NCBI RefSeq assembly: GCF_044466355.1
Contig: NZ_JBITMQ010000002.1
Span: forward strand, 806,001 to 870,000
DNA length: 64,000 nucleotides
Direction: 5' to 3'
DNA from: Actinophytocola sp044466355
GTDB lineage: Bacteria > Actinomycetota > Actinomycetes > Mycobacteriales > Pseudonocardiaceae
This document shows, in pieces, positions 1 through 10,379 of the stretch; the stretch's first letter is position 1, and each line of letters begins with the position of its first letter. The position numbers were made by a program, and so were the translations under genes. The notes under the pieces are model-generated. The model was not told the DNA's origin and made no database searches. It saw nothing but the letters and a program-made list of their open reading frames with translations.

Positions 1-2565
<2,565 letters not shown>

Positions 2566-2573
<8 letters not shown>

Positions 2574-3681
2574 GCTTCTCCTCCATCAGGCCCACGAACT
2601 CGTCGAACAGCGGAGCGGCGTCGTGCGGGCCTGCCGCCGCCTCCGGGTGGTACTGGACCGAGAACGCGGGCACGTCGAGGGCGCGCACGCCCTCCACGCA
2701 GCCGTCGTTCGGGCAGTAGTGGCTGATCACGGCGCCGCCGTAGGGGGTGTCGAACCGCTGGCCCGGCTCCCCCTCCAGCGCGAAGCCGTGGTTCTGGGCG
2801 GTGATCGCGACCCGGCCGGTGGCCACGTCGATCACCGGGATGTTGATGCCGCGGTGGCCGTAGCGCAGCTTGTACGTGCCCAGACCGAGCGCGCGGCCGA
2901 GGATCTGGTGGCCGAAGCAGATGCCGAACGTGGGGATCTCGCGTTCGAGCACCTGCCGGGTCAGTGCCATCGGGCCGTCGGTCGTCGCCGGGTCGCCGGG
3001 GCCGTTGGCGAGGAAGAACCCGTCCGGTTCGAGGGCGAGGACGTCGTCGATGGTGGCGTTCGCGGGCAGCACGTGGGTCTCGATGCCGCGCTGTCCCATC
3101 ATGCGGGGCGTGTTGGTCTTGATGCCGACGTCGAGTGCCGCCACGCGGAACCGCGTTTCACCGGACGGGGGGACCACGTAGCTTCCCTGAGTCGTCACCT
3201 CTCCCGCGAGGTCGGCACCGACCATCTGGGGGCTCGCCAGGACGTGCGACACCATCTCGTCGACCGTGCCGAGCGCGTCACCAGAGAAAACGCCGCCGCG
3301 CATGGCGCCGCGCTCGCGGATGTGACGGGTCAGCGTGCGGGTGTCGACGCCCGAGATGCCGACGACGCCCTGCTCGGTGAGCGCGTCGTCGAGGCTGCGC
3401 CGGGACCGCCAGTTCGACGGGACCCGGGCCGGGTCGCGGACCACGTACCCGGCGACCCAGATGCGGCGGGACTCGTCGTCCTCGTCGTTCCAGCCGGTGT
3501 TGCCGATCTGCGGGGCCGTGGCCACCACGATCTGGCGGTGGTAGGAGGGGTCGGTCAGCGTCTCCTGGTAACCGGTCATGCCGGTGCAGAAGACGACCTC
3601 GCCGAGCGTGGTCCCGGTCGCGCCGAACGCCTCACCGCGGAAGACCTTGCCGTCCTCCAGGACCAGAGCGGCGGTTGTCAT
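2566..3681 (-). CDS. carA: Carbamoyl-phosphate synthase small subunit (glutaminase)
   Basis: Hydrolyses glutamine and channels ammonia to CarB. At 371 residues it has the usual length. The N-terminal domain carries the CTGMTGYQE signature near residue 32. The C-terminal class I amidotransferase domain shows FGICFGHQILG with nucleophile Cys255 and the HPE pair at His345/Glu347, so the triad is complete. The ATG start overlaps the stop of pyrC in an ATGA arrangement, and its own stop overlaps the carB start, so the cistrons are probably translationally coupled. The neighbours fix its role in UMP synthesis; no separate promoter is visible. Confidence 0.97.
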
Positions 3682-4982
3682 GAACGCACCTTTCCATCGT
3701 GTGCCGTCACGCGGCCGCGCAGCAGCGTCGTGACCACTCGGCCGGGCAGCTCCATGCCCTCGTACGGGGTGTTGGCGGCGATGCTCGCCAGGTCGTCACC
3801 GCGGACCGTCCACCTGGCGGCCGGGTCGACCAGGGTGAGGTTGGCCGGCTCCCCCACCGCGATCGGGCGGCCCTGGTCGGTCAGGCCCGCGATCTGCGCG
3901 GGCCGCTCGCTCATCACCCGCGCGACGCCGCGCCAGTCGAGCAGGCCCGGTTCGACCATCGTGGCCACCACGACCGACAGCGCGGTCTGCAGACCGAGCA
4001 TGCCCGGTCGTGCGGCGGCCCACTCGCAGTCCTTGTCCTGGACGGCGTGCGGGGCGTGGTCGGTGGCCACGCAGTCCAGCACGCCGTCGGCGAGTGCCGC
4101 CCGCAGCACCTTCGCGTCGGCGGAGGTGCGCAGCGGCGGGTTGACCTTGTTGACCGGGTCGAACGTGTCGAGCCGCTCGTCGTCGAGCAGCAGGTGGTGC
4201 GGGGTGACCTCGGCGGACACCGTGATCCCCTGCGCCTTCGCCCACCGCAGCAGCTCGGCGGACCCGGCCGTGGAGACGTGGCAGACGTGCAGGCGGGCGC
4301 CGGTCTGGCGGGCCAGCAGGCAGTCGCGGGCGATGATCGCCTCCTCGGCCGCCGCGGGCCAGCCCGCGAGACCGAGGCGTGCGGCCTGCTCCCCCTCGTG
4401 CGCCTGGGCGCCGAGGGTGAGCCGGGGCTCCTCGGCGTGCTGGGCGATGACCACGTCCAGGGCCGTCGAGTACTCCAGCGCGCGGCGCATGAGCAGCGGG
4501 TCGGCGACGCAGTGGCCGTCGTCGGAGAACATCCGGACCTGCGCCTGTGAGGTCGCCATCGTGCCCAGCTCGGCGAGCTTCTCGCCCGCCAGGCCGACGG
4601 TGACCGCGCCGACCGGGTACACGTCGACCAGCCCGACCTCGCGGCCGCGCCGCCACACGTGCTCCACGATCACCGCGTTGTCGGCGACCGGGTCGGTGTT
4701 GGCCATGGCGAAGACGGCCGTGTAGCCGCCCAGCGCCGCGGCTGCCGAGCCGGTGGCGATGGTCTCGGTGTCCTCGCGGCCGGGTTCCCGCAGGTGGGTG
4801 TGCAGGTCGACGAAGCCGGGCAGCGCGATGAGCCCGGTCGCGTCGACGACCTCGTCGGCGTCGGTGCCCTCGGCGATGAACCCGTCCCGGATCAGGAGAT
4901 CGACCGGCTCCTCGCCGCAGGGGCGGACTCCCTTGAGAAGCAACGAACTCGACGTCAACGGTTCGGTCGCAAGCTCCCTCAC
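3678..4982 (-). CDS. pyrC: Dihydroorotase
   Basis: Zinc amidohydrolase that cyclises carbamoyl aspartate to dihydroorotate. It has 434 residues when started at GTG 4982, which overlaps the pyrB stop (GTGA). The metal motif DLHTHLREPG, the HVCH and TPHH histidine stretches and DHAPH near the C-terminus are present. The reading frame stays open further upstream to 5312, but that part lies inside pyrB and was rejected. The first codons (V-R-E-L-A-T-E-P) come from sequence resembling a dispersed repeat found after DUF948 and nusB in this window, so this N-terminus may be recent; TTG codons just inside are possible alternative starts. Confidence 0.95.
   Translation of the reverse strand: MRELATEPLTSSSLLLKGVRPCGEEPVDLLIRDGFIAEGTDADEVVDATGLIALPGFVDLHTHLREPGREDTETIATGSAAAALGGYTAVFAMANTDPVADNAVIVEHVWRRGREVGLVDVYPVGAVTVGLAGEKLAELGTMATSQAQVRMFSDDGHCVADPLLMRRALEYSTALDVVIAQHAEEPRLTLGAQAHEGEQAARLGLAGWPAAAEEAIIARDCLLARQTGARLHVCHVSTAGSAELLRWAKAQGITVSAEVTPHHLLLDDERLDTFDPVNKVNPPLRTSADAKVLRAALADGVLDCVATDHAPHAVQDKDCEWAAARPGMLGLQTALSVVVATMVEPGLLDWRGVARVMSERPAQIAGLTDQGRPIAVGEPANLTLVDPAARWTVRGDDLASIAANTPYEGMELPGRVVTTLLRGRVTAHDGKVRS
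4961..4982 (-). repeat. Diverged copy of dispersed stop-codon repeat at the pyrB/pyrC junction
   Basis: On the minus strand this reads GTGAGGGAGCTTGCG and runs on to GAAC. It aligns with the repeat core GTGAGCGGAGCTTGCG..GCGAAC seen at 27041-27271 and 9290-9343, with two single-base deletions. As at the DUF948 gene, the TGA inside the core is the stop codon of the upstream gene (pyrB), and here the overlapping GTG is the pyrC start. Repeat membership is an inference from alignment by eye. Confidence 0.5.
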
Positions 4983-5911
4983 GCGACCTCCTCCTCGTGG
5001 GCCAGCAGGTGGTACAGGACCGCCATCCGGACGTGCACGCCGTTCGACACCTGCTGGGTGATCGCGGCGCGGGGCGAGTCGGCGACCGCGGCGGCGATCT
5101 CCATGCCGCGCAGCATCGGGCCGGGGTGCAGCACGACCGCGTGGTCGGGCAGCAGCGCGAGGCGGCGCTCGTTCATGCCGTAGGCGATCGAGTACTCCCG
5201 CGTGGACGGGAAGAAACCGCCGTGCATCCGTTCCGCCTGGACCCGCAGGACCATCACCGCGTCCAGGCTGGGCAGCTCGGCGTCGAGCGTGTGCGAGACG
5301 GTGACCGGCCACCGGTCCACCCGCGCGGGCAGCAGCGTCGGTGGCGCGACCAGCGTGACGTCGGCGCCCAGGGTGGTGAGCAGGTGGACGTTCGACCGCG
5401 CGACCCGGCTGTGCAGCACGTCGCCGACGATCGCGATCCGCCTGCCCGCCAGGTCACCGAGACGTTCCCGCAGCGTGGCCGCGTCGAGCAGCGCCTGCGT
5501 GGGGTGCTCGTGCATGCCGTCGCCCGCGTTGACCACCGACGTGCCCGCCTCGGCGAGCCAGCCCGCGAGCCGGTGCGCGGCGCCGGAGGCCGGGTGGCGG
5601 ATGATCACGCAGTCCGCGCCGGCGGCGGCGAGCGTCTGCGCCGTGTCCCGCAGCGACTCGCCCTTGCCGACGCTGCTGCCGCTCGCGGACACGTTCACCA
5701 CGTCCGCGCTCATCCACTTGCCCGCGATCTCGAACGACACCCGGGTGCGGGTGCTGTTCTCGTAGAACATCGTGATCACGGTGCGGCCGCGCAGGGTCGG
5801 CAGCTTCTTGACCTCGCGGCCGAGCAGGGTCTGCTTCAGCTCGGACGCCGTGTCCAGGACGGCGGTCGCGGTGGCCGCGTCCATGCCTTCCGTGGCCAGG
5901 AGGTGCTTCAC
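4979..5911 (-). CDS. pyrB: Aspartate carbamoyltransferase catalytic chain
   Basis: Condenses carbamoyl phosphate with aspartate, the committed step of pyrimidine synthesis. It has 310 residues, the normal catalytic-chain size. The carbamoyl-phosphate site FYENSTRTRVSFE is at about residues 49-61 and the EHPTQALLD motif is in the middle. No regulatory chain (pyrI) is nearby, as is usual in actinobacteria. Its ATG overlaps the pyrR stop by 4 bp and its TGA overlaps the pyrC GTG. Control is expected through the PyrR element upstream of pyrR. Confidence 0.97.
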   Translation of the reverse strand: MKHLLATEGMDAATATAVLDTASELKQTLLGREVKKLPTLRGRTVITMFYENSTRTRVSFEIAGKWMSADVVNVSASGSSVGKGESLRDTAQTLAAAGADCVIIRHPASGAAHRLAGWLAEAGTSVVNAGDGMHEHPTQALLDAATLRERLGDLAGRRIAIVGDVLHSRVARSNVHLLTTLGADVTLVAPPTLLPARVDRWPVTVSHTLDAELPSLDAVMVLRVQAERMHGGFFPSTREYSIAYGMNERRLALLPDHAVVLHPGPMLRGMEIAAAVADSPRAAITQQVSNGVHVRMAVLYHLLAHEEEVA

Positions 5912-6504
5912 GAATCCCTCCTGTCGAGAACTCGGTCCAGGACGACGGCGTCGCGGTCGTCGGTCTCGGTGAGCAGGACGTGGACCTCCTCGGAGCGGGA
6001 CGTGGGCACGTTCTTGCCGACGTAGTCCGCGCGGATCGGCAGCTCACGGTGACCGCGGTCGACGAGCACGGCGAGCTGGACCACGCGCGGGCGACCGGCG
6101 TCACGGAGCGCGTCCAGGGCGGCACGGATCGTGCGGCCGGAGTACAGGACGTCGTCGACGAGGATGACCAGGTGGTCGTCGATGCCGCCCTTCGGCAGCG
6201 CGGTGGCGCCGAGCGGGCGCGTGGGCCTGCGACGAAGATCGTCACGGTAGAGTGTGACGTCCACCACACCGGTGGGTACGTCGATGCCGGAGAACTCGGC
6301 GATGCGGGCGGCCAGACGGGCGGCGAGCGGGGCGCCGCGGGTGGGAATGCCCAGGAGAACGACGGGTGGTGCGTCGTTGGCGCCGAGCGCGGTGCGCTCG
6401 ATCACCTGGTGCGCCATACGGGCGACGGTGCGCGCGACGTCGCCGGCCGACAGCAGCTCGCGCCGCTCGGCCGGTTCCGTCGCGCCGCGGTTGGGCGGCG
6501 ACAA
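5908..6504 (-). CDS. pyrR: PyrR: pyr operon RNA-binding regulator / uracil phosphoribosyltransferase
   Basis: PyrR senses UMP and PRPP and represses the pyr genes by binding their leader RNA; it also has uracil phosphoribosyltransferase activity. It has 198 residues. The PRPP-binding loop VILVDDVLYSGRT lies near residue 113, and the family stretches LLGIPTRGA and DVTLYRDDL are present. The chosen start is TTG at 6504, eight bases after an AAGGAGG ribosome binding site, which supports this unusual codon. It is the first gene of pyrR-pyrB-pyrC-carA-carB. The binding-loop-like RNA motif immediately upstream suggests autoregulation at translation initiation, as described for mycobacterial PyrR. 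Confidence 0.95.
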   Translation of the reverse strand: MSPPNRGATEPAERRELLSAGDVARTVARMAHQVIERTALGANDAPPVVLLGIPTRGAPLAARLAARIAEFSGIDVPTGVVDVTLYRDDLRRRPTRPLGATALPKGGIDDHLVILVDDVLYSGRTIRAALDALRDAGRPRVVQLAVLVDRGHRELPIRADYVGKNVPTSRSEEVHVLLTETDDRDAVVLDRVLDRRDS

Positions 6505-6510
6505 CGGGTT

Positions 6511-6540
6511 GACCTCCTTCCCCGCCTCACTGGACGGGTC
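6511..6540 (-). promoter_or_regulatory. PyrR-binding RNA element overlapping the pyrR ribosome binding site
   Basis: The minus-strand RNA reads GUCCAGUGAGGC followed by GGGGAAGGAGG. This fits the core of the known PyrR binding loop (UCCAGNGAGGCU..N.AAG). The 30-bp block begins with GACC and ends with GGTC, so its ends can pair. The AAG of the motif merges with the AAGGAGG ribosome binding site, so bound PyrR would block initiation. A second short stem (GACG/CGTC flanking TCCT/AGGA) lies just upstream. Basis: sequence match by eye to a published consensus. Confidence 0.6.
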
Positions 6541-6657
6541 CTTAAAGGACGTCTAGCTGCGCACCCACTGCGGGTGCCGTAGCACCGTATCAGGCCGACC
6601 GGATCCACCAACCGGGTGGTAATCGGGCATTTCCACGGACGTCGTACACAGATCAGC

Positions 6658-6685
6658 TTGACCTGGTGACAACTGTGGGTAACCA
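6658..6685 (+). promoter_or_regulatory. Putative bldD promoter with inverted repeat
   Basis: TTGACC at 6658-6663 and TAACCA at 6680-6685 are 16 bp apart, a plausible sigma-70-type promoter about 85 bp before the bldD start. The spacer and the -10 region contain GGTGAC-N8-GTAACC (6665-6684), a near-perfect inverted repeat. BldD is known to repress its own gene in Streptomyces at AGTGA..TCACC-like sites. The match here is partial, so autoregulation is only a possibility. Confidence 0.35.
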
Positions 6686-6768
6686 TTACTCTGCGTGTCG
6701 ATATGCGGCTACCCGCGGCATACATTTTTCAACCGGCCGTCGGGGCGAACGAAATGGAGAATCGCCAT

Positions 6769-7257
6769 ATGGGCGACTACGCCAAGGCGCTAGGGAGCAA
6801 GCTCCGCGGCATCCGCCAGCAGCAGGGCCTGTCCCTGCACGGCGTCGAGCAGAAGTCTGGCGGCCGCTGGAAGGCGGTCGTCGTGGGCTCGTACGAGCGG
6901 GGCGACCGGGCGGTCACCGTGCAGAAGCTGGCCGAGCTGGCCGACTTCTACGGTGTCCCGGTGGTCGAGCTGCTGCCGGAGGGACGCGTCCCGTCCGGTG
7001 CGGAGCCGGCGACCAAGATCGTCATCAACCTGGAGCGACTGCAGCAGCTCCCGGCGGAGAAGGTGGGCCCGCTGGCCCGCTACGCCGCCACCATCCAGAG
7101 CCAGCGCGGCGACTACAACGGCAAGGTGCTGTCGATCCGCACCGAGGACCTCCGCTCGCTGGCCATCATCTACGACATGACCCCGGGCGAGCTCACCGAG
7201 CAGCTCATCGACTGGGGTGTGCTTCCCCCGGAGGCACGTCCGTCCAAGGAGGACTGA
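6769..7257 (+). CDS. bldD: BldD-like c-di-GMP-responsive developmental regulator
   Basis: Master repressor of development in Streptomyces, which dimerises on a tetramer of cyclic di-GMP. It has 162 residues from ATG 6769, with GGAGA eight bases upstream. The N-terminal XRE helix-turn-helix spans about residues 6-68 (KLRGIRQQQGLSLHGVEQ, SYERGDRAVT). The C-terminal domain keeps the c-di-GMP signature RxD-x8-RxxD as R113-G-D115 and R124-T-E-D127, so ligand binding is predicted to be intact. It is divergent from pyrR, the same neighbourhood as in Streptomyces. A diguanylate cyclase gene lies in the same window at 51636-52397. A hairpin follows the gene. Confidence 0.95.
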   Translation: MGDYAKALGSKLRGIRQQQGLSLHGVEQKSGGRWKAVVVGSYERGDRAVTVQKLAELADFYGVPVVELLPEGRVPSGAEPATKIVINLERLQQLPAEKVGPLARYAATIQSQRGDYNGKVLSIRTEDLRSLAIIYDMTPGELTEQLIDWGVLPPEARPSKED

Positions 7258-7578
7258 GCCGGTACGTACGGGCTCCACTGACGACCGCCGCGGCCGGCCG
7301 AGGGACTTGGGAGATCGGCCGGCAGGCGTGCGTACAACCCCGCTGTCGACTGGCAACCCGGTCGCGACCTTGCGCTGAGCAGGGCCGCGGCCGGTCGCGT
7401 GTTCCGGGCATTTCCGCCACCCTCCGTGGCGAACGGCCGACGATCATGGTCGCGTCCGGCCCCAGCCCGCTACTCCATTCGGGTCACCTCCGAACAACCC
7501 GACCGGGGCAGTCCGATCCCGTTCTGTCGCAACGAAATCGGGTGGACACGATCGCGGCCGTTTGTCTAGGGTCCGCCC
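7258..7578. other. Intergenic region without a gene, 321 bp
   Basis: No convincing reading frame. It holds the hairpin at 7293-7323 shortly after bldD. Near its end is an AT-richer stretch with TAGGGT about 8 bp before the GTG of the methyltransferase, compatible with a leaderless promoter. Nothing else is recognised. Confidence 0.6.
7293..7323 (+). terminator. Stem-loop after bldD, probable terminator
   Basis: GCCGGCCGA (7293-7301) pairs perfectly with TCGGCCGGC (7315-7323) around a 13-nt loop, starting 36 bp after the bldD stop. There is no T-tract, as is common for actinobacterial terminators. Confidence 0.5.
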
Positions 7579-8325
7579 GTGGATCTTCCTCGCCATTTCA
7601 CGATCCGCGAGAGCGGTCATCGCATTCACAACCCGCTCACCAGCGCCAAACTGGCGACGCTCGGCGCCGCCCTCGGGCTCCCGGCGGGCGCCACGATCCT
7701 GGACCTGGCCAGCGGTTCGGGCGAGATGCTCTGCACGTGGGCCCGCGATCACGGCGTCACCGGCACCGGCGTCGACATCAGCACGGTCTTCGTCGCGAAG
7801 GCGACCGCACGCGCCACCGAACTGGGCGTGGCGGACAAGGTGACGTTCGTCCACGACGACGCGACGGGCCACGTGGCCGACACCCCGGTCGACGTGGCCG
7901 CGTGCATCGGCGCGACGTGGATCGGCGGCGGTGTCGACGGAACGGTCGAGTTGCTGCGCAAGAGCCTGCGCCCGGGTGGTCTGCTGCTGGTCGGGGAACC
8001 GTACTGGCGCCGCGAGCCGCCGGACGACGCCACGGTGGCAGGCTGCCACGCCACGAGCCGCGACGACTTCCGTTCGCTCCCCGACCTGTTGACCCACCTC
8101 GGCGAACTCGGCTGCGACGTCGTGGAGATGGTCCTCGCCGACCAGGACAGCTGGGACCGCTACGCCGCGGCGCAGTGGCTCAACATCCGCCGCTGGCTCG
8201 ACACCAACCCGGACGACGAACTGGCCGACGAGCTACGCGCCGAACTCGCCACCGAACCGGCCCGCCACGCCCGCTACCAGCGCGAGTACCTGGGCTGGGG
8301 CGTGTTCGCGTTGATGAACCGCTGA
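7579..8325 (+). CDS. SAM-dependent class I methyltransferase, substrate unknown
   Basis: 248 residues with the Rossmann motif I ILDLASGSGEM at about residues 44-54, the acidic end of strand 2 (TGVDIS) and the DDATGHVADTPVDVAACIGA region expected for motifs II-III. This supports S-adenosylmethionine binding; the acceptor cannot be told. The C-terminal half (SWDRYAAAQWLNIRRWL) resembles the small-molecule methyltransferase group sometimes annotated as Methyltransf_25. The GTG start has no clear Shine-Dalgarno but a TAGGGT box sits just upstream, suggesting a leaderless message. It stands alone between bldD and a convergent exporter gene. Confidence 0.8.
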   Translation: MDLPRHFTIRESGHRIHNPLTSAKLATLGAALGLPAGATILDLASGSGEMLCTWARDHGVTGTGVDISTVFVAKATARATELGVADKVTFVHDDATGHVADTPVDVAACIGATWIGGGVDGTVELLRKSLRPGGLLLVGEPYWRREPPDDATVAGCHATSRDDFRSLPDLLTHLGELGCDVVEMVLADQDSWDRYAAAQWLNIRRWLDTNPDDELADELRAELATEPARHARYQREYLGWGVFALMNR

Positions 8326-8329
8326 CCGT

Positions 8330-9238
8330 TCAGCCCGTCTTCGCGGTCACCGCCGGTTCCGCGACCGGCGCCGGTTTCCGCGATCCGGTACGGGACACCG
8401 CGACCCCGGCCAGGCAGAGCACGCCACCCAGCAACGTGACCCAGCCCGGCAGTTCGTCCAGGACCACCCACGACATCAGCACGACCAGCGCGGGCACGGC
8501 GTACGTCGTCGCGCCCATCTGCGACGCGGACGTCCTCGCCAGCGCGTACGCCCACGTCGTGAACGCCAGACCGGTCGGGAACACACCGAGGTAGATCACG
8601 TTCAACGTCGCCGACAGCGGGGCCGTGGACGCCTGGGAGATCAACTGGCCCGCGAACGGCAGGCACGCGACCGTCCCCACGAGACAGCCGAACGTCGTCA
8701 CCTGTAGCGCGCTTCCGTGGCGCAGCGCGGGTTTCTGCGACACGACACCGATGGCGTAGGTGATCGCCGCGACCACACACAGCAGGACACCGAGCACGGA
8801 CGCGTGCCCGTCGCCCGCCATCGAGAAGCCGACCACCACCGCGCCGGCGAACGACACGGCGATGCCGGCCAGCACCCTCGGCCTGAAGCCTTCCTTGAGC
8901 AGCCAGCCGCTGAGCAGTGCGATCAGCACCGGGCCGACGTTCACCACCATCGCGGCCGTGCCCGCGTCGACCTCCTGCTCACCCCAGTTCAGCGCCACCA
9001 TGTACAGGCCGAACCACAGCAGGCCCGAGATCACGATGCCGGGCCACGCGCCACGCCGGGGCAGACCTTCCCCGCGCACCAGGAGGAACACGACCAACAC
9101 GACCGAACCGGACAGCAGGCGGCCCAGCGCCAGCGCGCCCGGCGAGTAGTGCTCGCCCGCGCTGCGGATCGCCACGAACGCGGACGCCCACAGGAACACG
9201 GTGACGGCCGCGGCGAGCAAAGATCGTCTGTCGGTCAT
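8330..9238 (-). CDS. EamA/DMT-family transporter (ten-helix metabolite exporter)
   Basis: About 302 residues with roughly ten hydrophobic helices and two repeated EamA units, as in RhaT/YdcZ-type drug/metabolite transporters. The first repeat opens with FLWASAFVAIRSAGEHYSPGAL and the second with LLCVVAAITYAIGVVSQK, both typical. It presumably exports a small metabolite; the substrate is unknown. ATG 9238 was chosen. A GTG nine bases earlier is also possible, and no strong ribosome binding site supports either. It converges with the methyltransferase with a 4-bp gap. The repeat-bearing spacer of nusB lies upstream. Confidence 0.85.
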   Translation of the reverse strand: MTDRRSLLAAAVTVFLWASAFVAIRSAGEHYSPGALALGRLLSGSVVLVVFLLVRGEGLPRRGAWPGIVISGLLWFGLYMVALNWGEQEVDAGTAAMVVNVGPVLIALLSGWLLKEGFRPRVLAGIAVSFAGAVVVGFSMAGDGHASVLGVLLCVVAAITYAIGVVSQKPALRHGSALQVTTFGCLVGTVACLPFAGQLISQASTAPLSATLNVIYLGVFPTGLAFTTWAYALARTSASQMGATTYAVPALVVLMSWVVLDELPGWVTLLGGVLCLAGVAVSRTGSRKPAPVAEPAVTAKTG

Positions 9239-9289
9239 GGGCGCCACGATATGGCGCGCATACTTCGGTGGCGAACGACATGTTCGCCG

Positions 9290-9343
9290 CGCAAGCTCCG
9301 CTCAGTCGAAATGTCCGCTGCGCAAGCTCCGCTCAGTCGAAAT
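9290..9343 (-). repeat. Two 31-bp-spaced copies of the stop-codon repeat after nusB
   Basis: The 15-mer TGAGCGGAGCTTGCG (minus strand) occurs at 9321-9335 and again at 9290-9304. It is part of a 31-bp direct repeat: a full unit at 9290-9320 and a 23-bp partial unit at 9321-9343. The array begins at the base after the nusB stop codon. Next to the distal copy the match with the 77-bp repeat at 27041-27271 extends through GCGAAC. Seen directly in the sequence. Confidence 0.85.
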
Positions 9344-9763
9344 CTACAGCGTCGCCCGCAGCTGGTCGGCGATGGTGGCGAGGCGGCCCAGAACGCCGTT
9401 CACGAAGCGCGGTGAGTCGTCTGTGGACAGTGACCTCGCCAGCTGCACGGCCTCGTCGATCGCCACCGCGTCCGGGACGTCGGCCGCCCACAGCAGTTCG
9501 TAGATCCCGAGCCGCAGGATGGCGAGGTCCACGAACGGCATGCGGTCGAGAGTCCAGCCCTCCGCGTGCTCGGTGAGCAGTTCGTCGATCCGCTCGCGGT
9601 GCGCCACCACGCCCTCGACGAGCGTGCTGGCGTAGTCGTTCGGCGACGGGTGCTCGGCGGCCGCGTTGCGTTCCTCGAGCAGCCGCACCGGGTCGGCGTC
9701 GCGGAGCGCCGCCGCGTACAGGACATCGACCGCGCGCTTGCGAGCTTTGCTGCGCGCGCCCAT
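9344..9763 (-). CDS. nusB: Transcription antitermination factor NusB
   Basis: All-helical RNA-binding protein that joins NusE (S10) and boxA RNA in antitermination of rRNA operons. 139 residues, typical size. The N-terminus GARSKARKRAVDVLYAA and the C-terminal ILRLGIYELLW..DVPDAVAIDEAVQLAR are family hallmarks. The ATG directly abuts the efp stop (TAGATG), so it is probably translated from the efp message. The gene ends exactly where the 31-bp repeats begin. The order pepQ-efp-nusB is the same as in mycobacteria. Confidence 0.96.
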   Translation of the reverse strand: MGARSKARKRAVDVLYAAALRDADPVRLLEERNAAAEHPSPNDYASTLVEGVVAHRERIDELLTEHAEGWTLDRMPFVDLAILRLGIYELLWAADVPDAVAIDEAVQLARSLSTDDSPRFVNGVLGRLATIADQLRATL

Positions 9764-10327
9764 CTACGAGCTGACTCGGCCGAGGTAGCGACCGTCGCGG
9801 GTGTCCACCTTGACCTTCTCGCCGGTCGACAGGAACAGCGGCACCTGGATCTCCGCGCCGGTCTCCAGCGTCGCGGGCTTGGTGCCACCGGTGGAGCGGT
9901 CGCCCTGCAGGCCCGGGTCGGTCTGCTGGATCACGAGCTCGACCGACGTCGGGAGCTCGATGAACAGCGGCGTGCCCTCGTGGGTCGCGACCGTGACGGT
10001 GCTGTTCTCCAGCAGGAACTTCGACTGGTCACCGACCACGTCGGCGTCGATGTGCTCCTGCTCGTAGGTCTCGCCGTCCATGAAAACGAACTGCGCGCCG
10101 TCCTGGTACAGGTAGGTCATGTCGCGGCGGTCGACGGTGGCGGTGTCCACCTTGATGCCCGCGTTGAAGGTCTTGTCGACGACCTTGCCGGTGAGGACGT
10201 GCTTGAGCTTGGTGCGCACGAACGCCGGGCCCTTGCCGGGCTTGACGTGCTGGAACTCGACAACGCTCCAGAGCTGGCCCTCGAGGTTGAGCACGAGGCC
10301 GTTCTTCAGGTCGTTCGTGGATGCCAC
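9764..10327 (-). CDS. efp: Translation elongation factor P
   Basis: Relieves ribosome stalling at polyproline. 187 residues in three beta-barrel domains. The tip loop reads K-P-G-K32-G-P-A, the palindromic PGKGP loop known from actinobacteria whose EF-P works without a lysine modification; no epmA/epmB-like genes are near. GTG start with AGGAGAG nine bases upstream. A direct repeat of CGGTAGACGA lies in the 52-bp gap to pepQ and may mark a promoter. Followed without a gap by nusB. Confidence 0.97.
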   Translation of the reverse strand: MASTNDLKNGLVLNLEGQLWSVVEFQHVKPGKGPAFVRTKLKHVLTGKVVDKTFNAGIKVDTATVDRRDMTYLYQDGAQFVFMDGETYEQEHIDADVVGDQSKFLLENSTVTVATHEGTPLFIELPTSVELVIQQTDPGLQGDRSTGGTKPATLETGAEIQVPLFLSTGEKVKVDTRDGRYLGRVSS

Positions 10328-10379
10328 GGGGTGGTTCTCTCTCCTGGTCGGATCGTCTACCGCGTCGTCTACCGCATCG

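Noticed and set aside
4983..5312. N-terminal extension of pyrC
   Set aside because: The extension lies fully within pyrB in another frame; the dihydroorotase family begins near the GTG at 4982.
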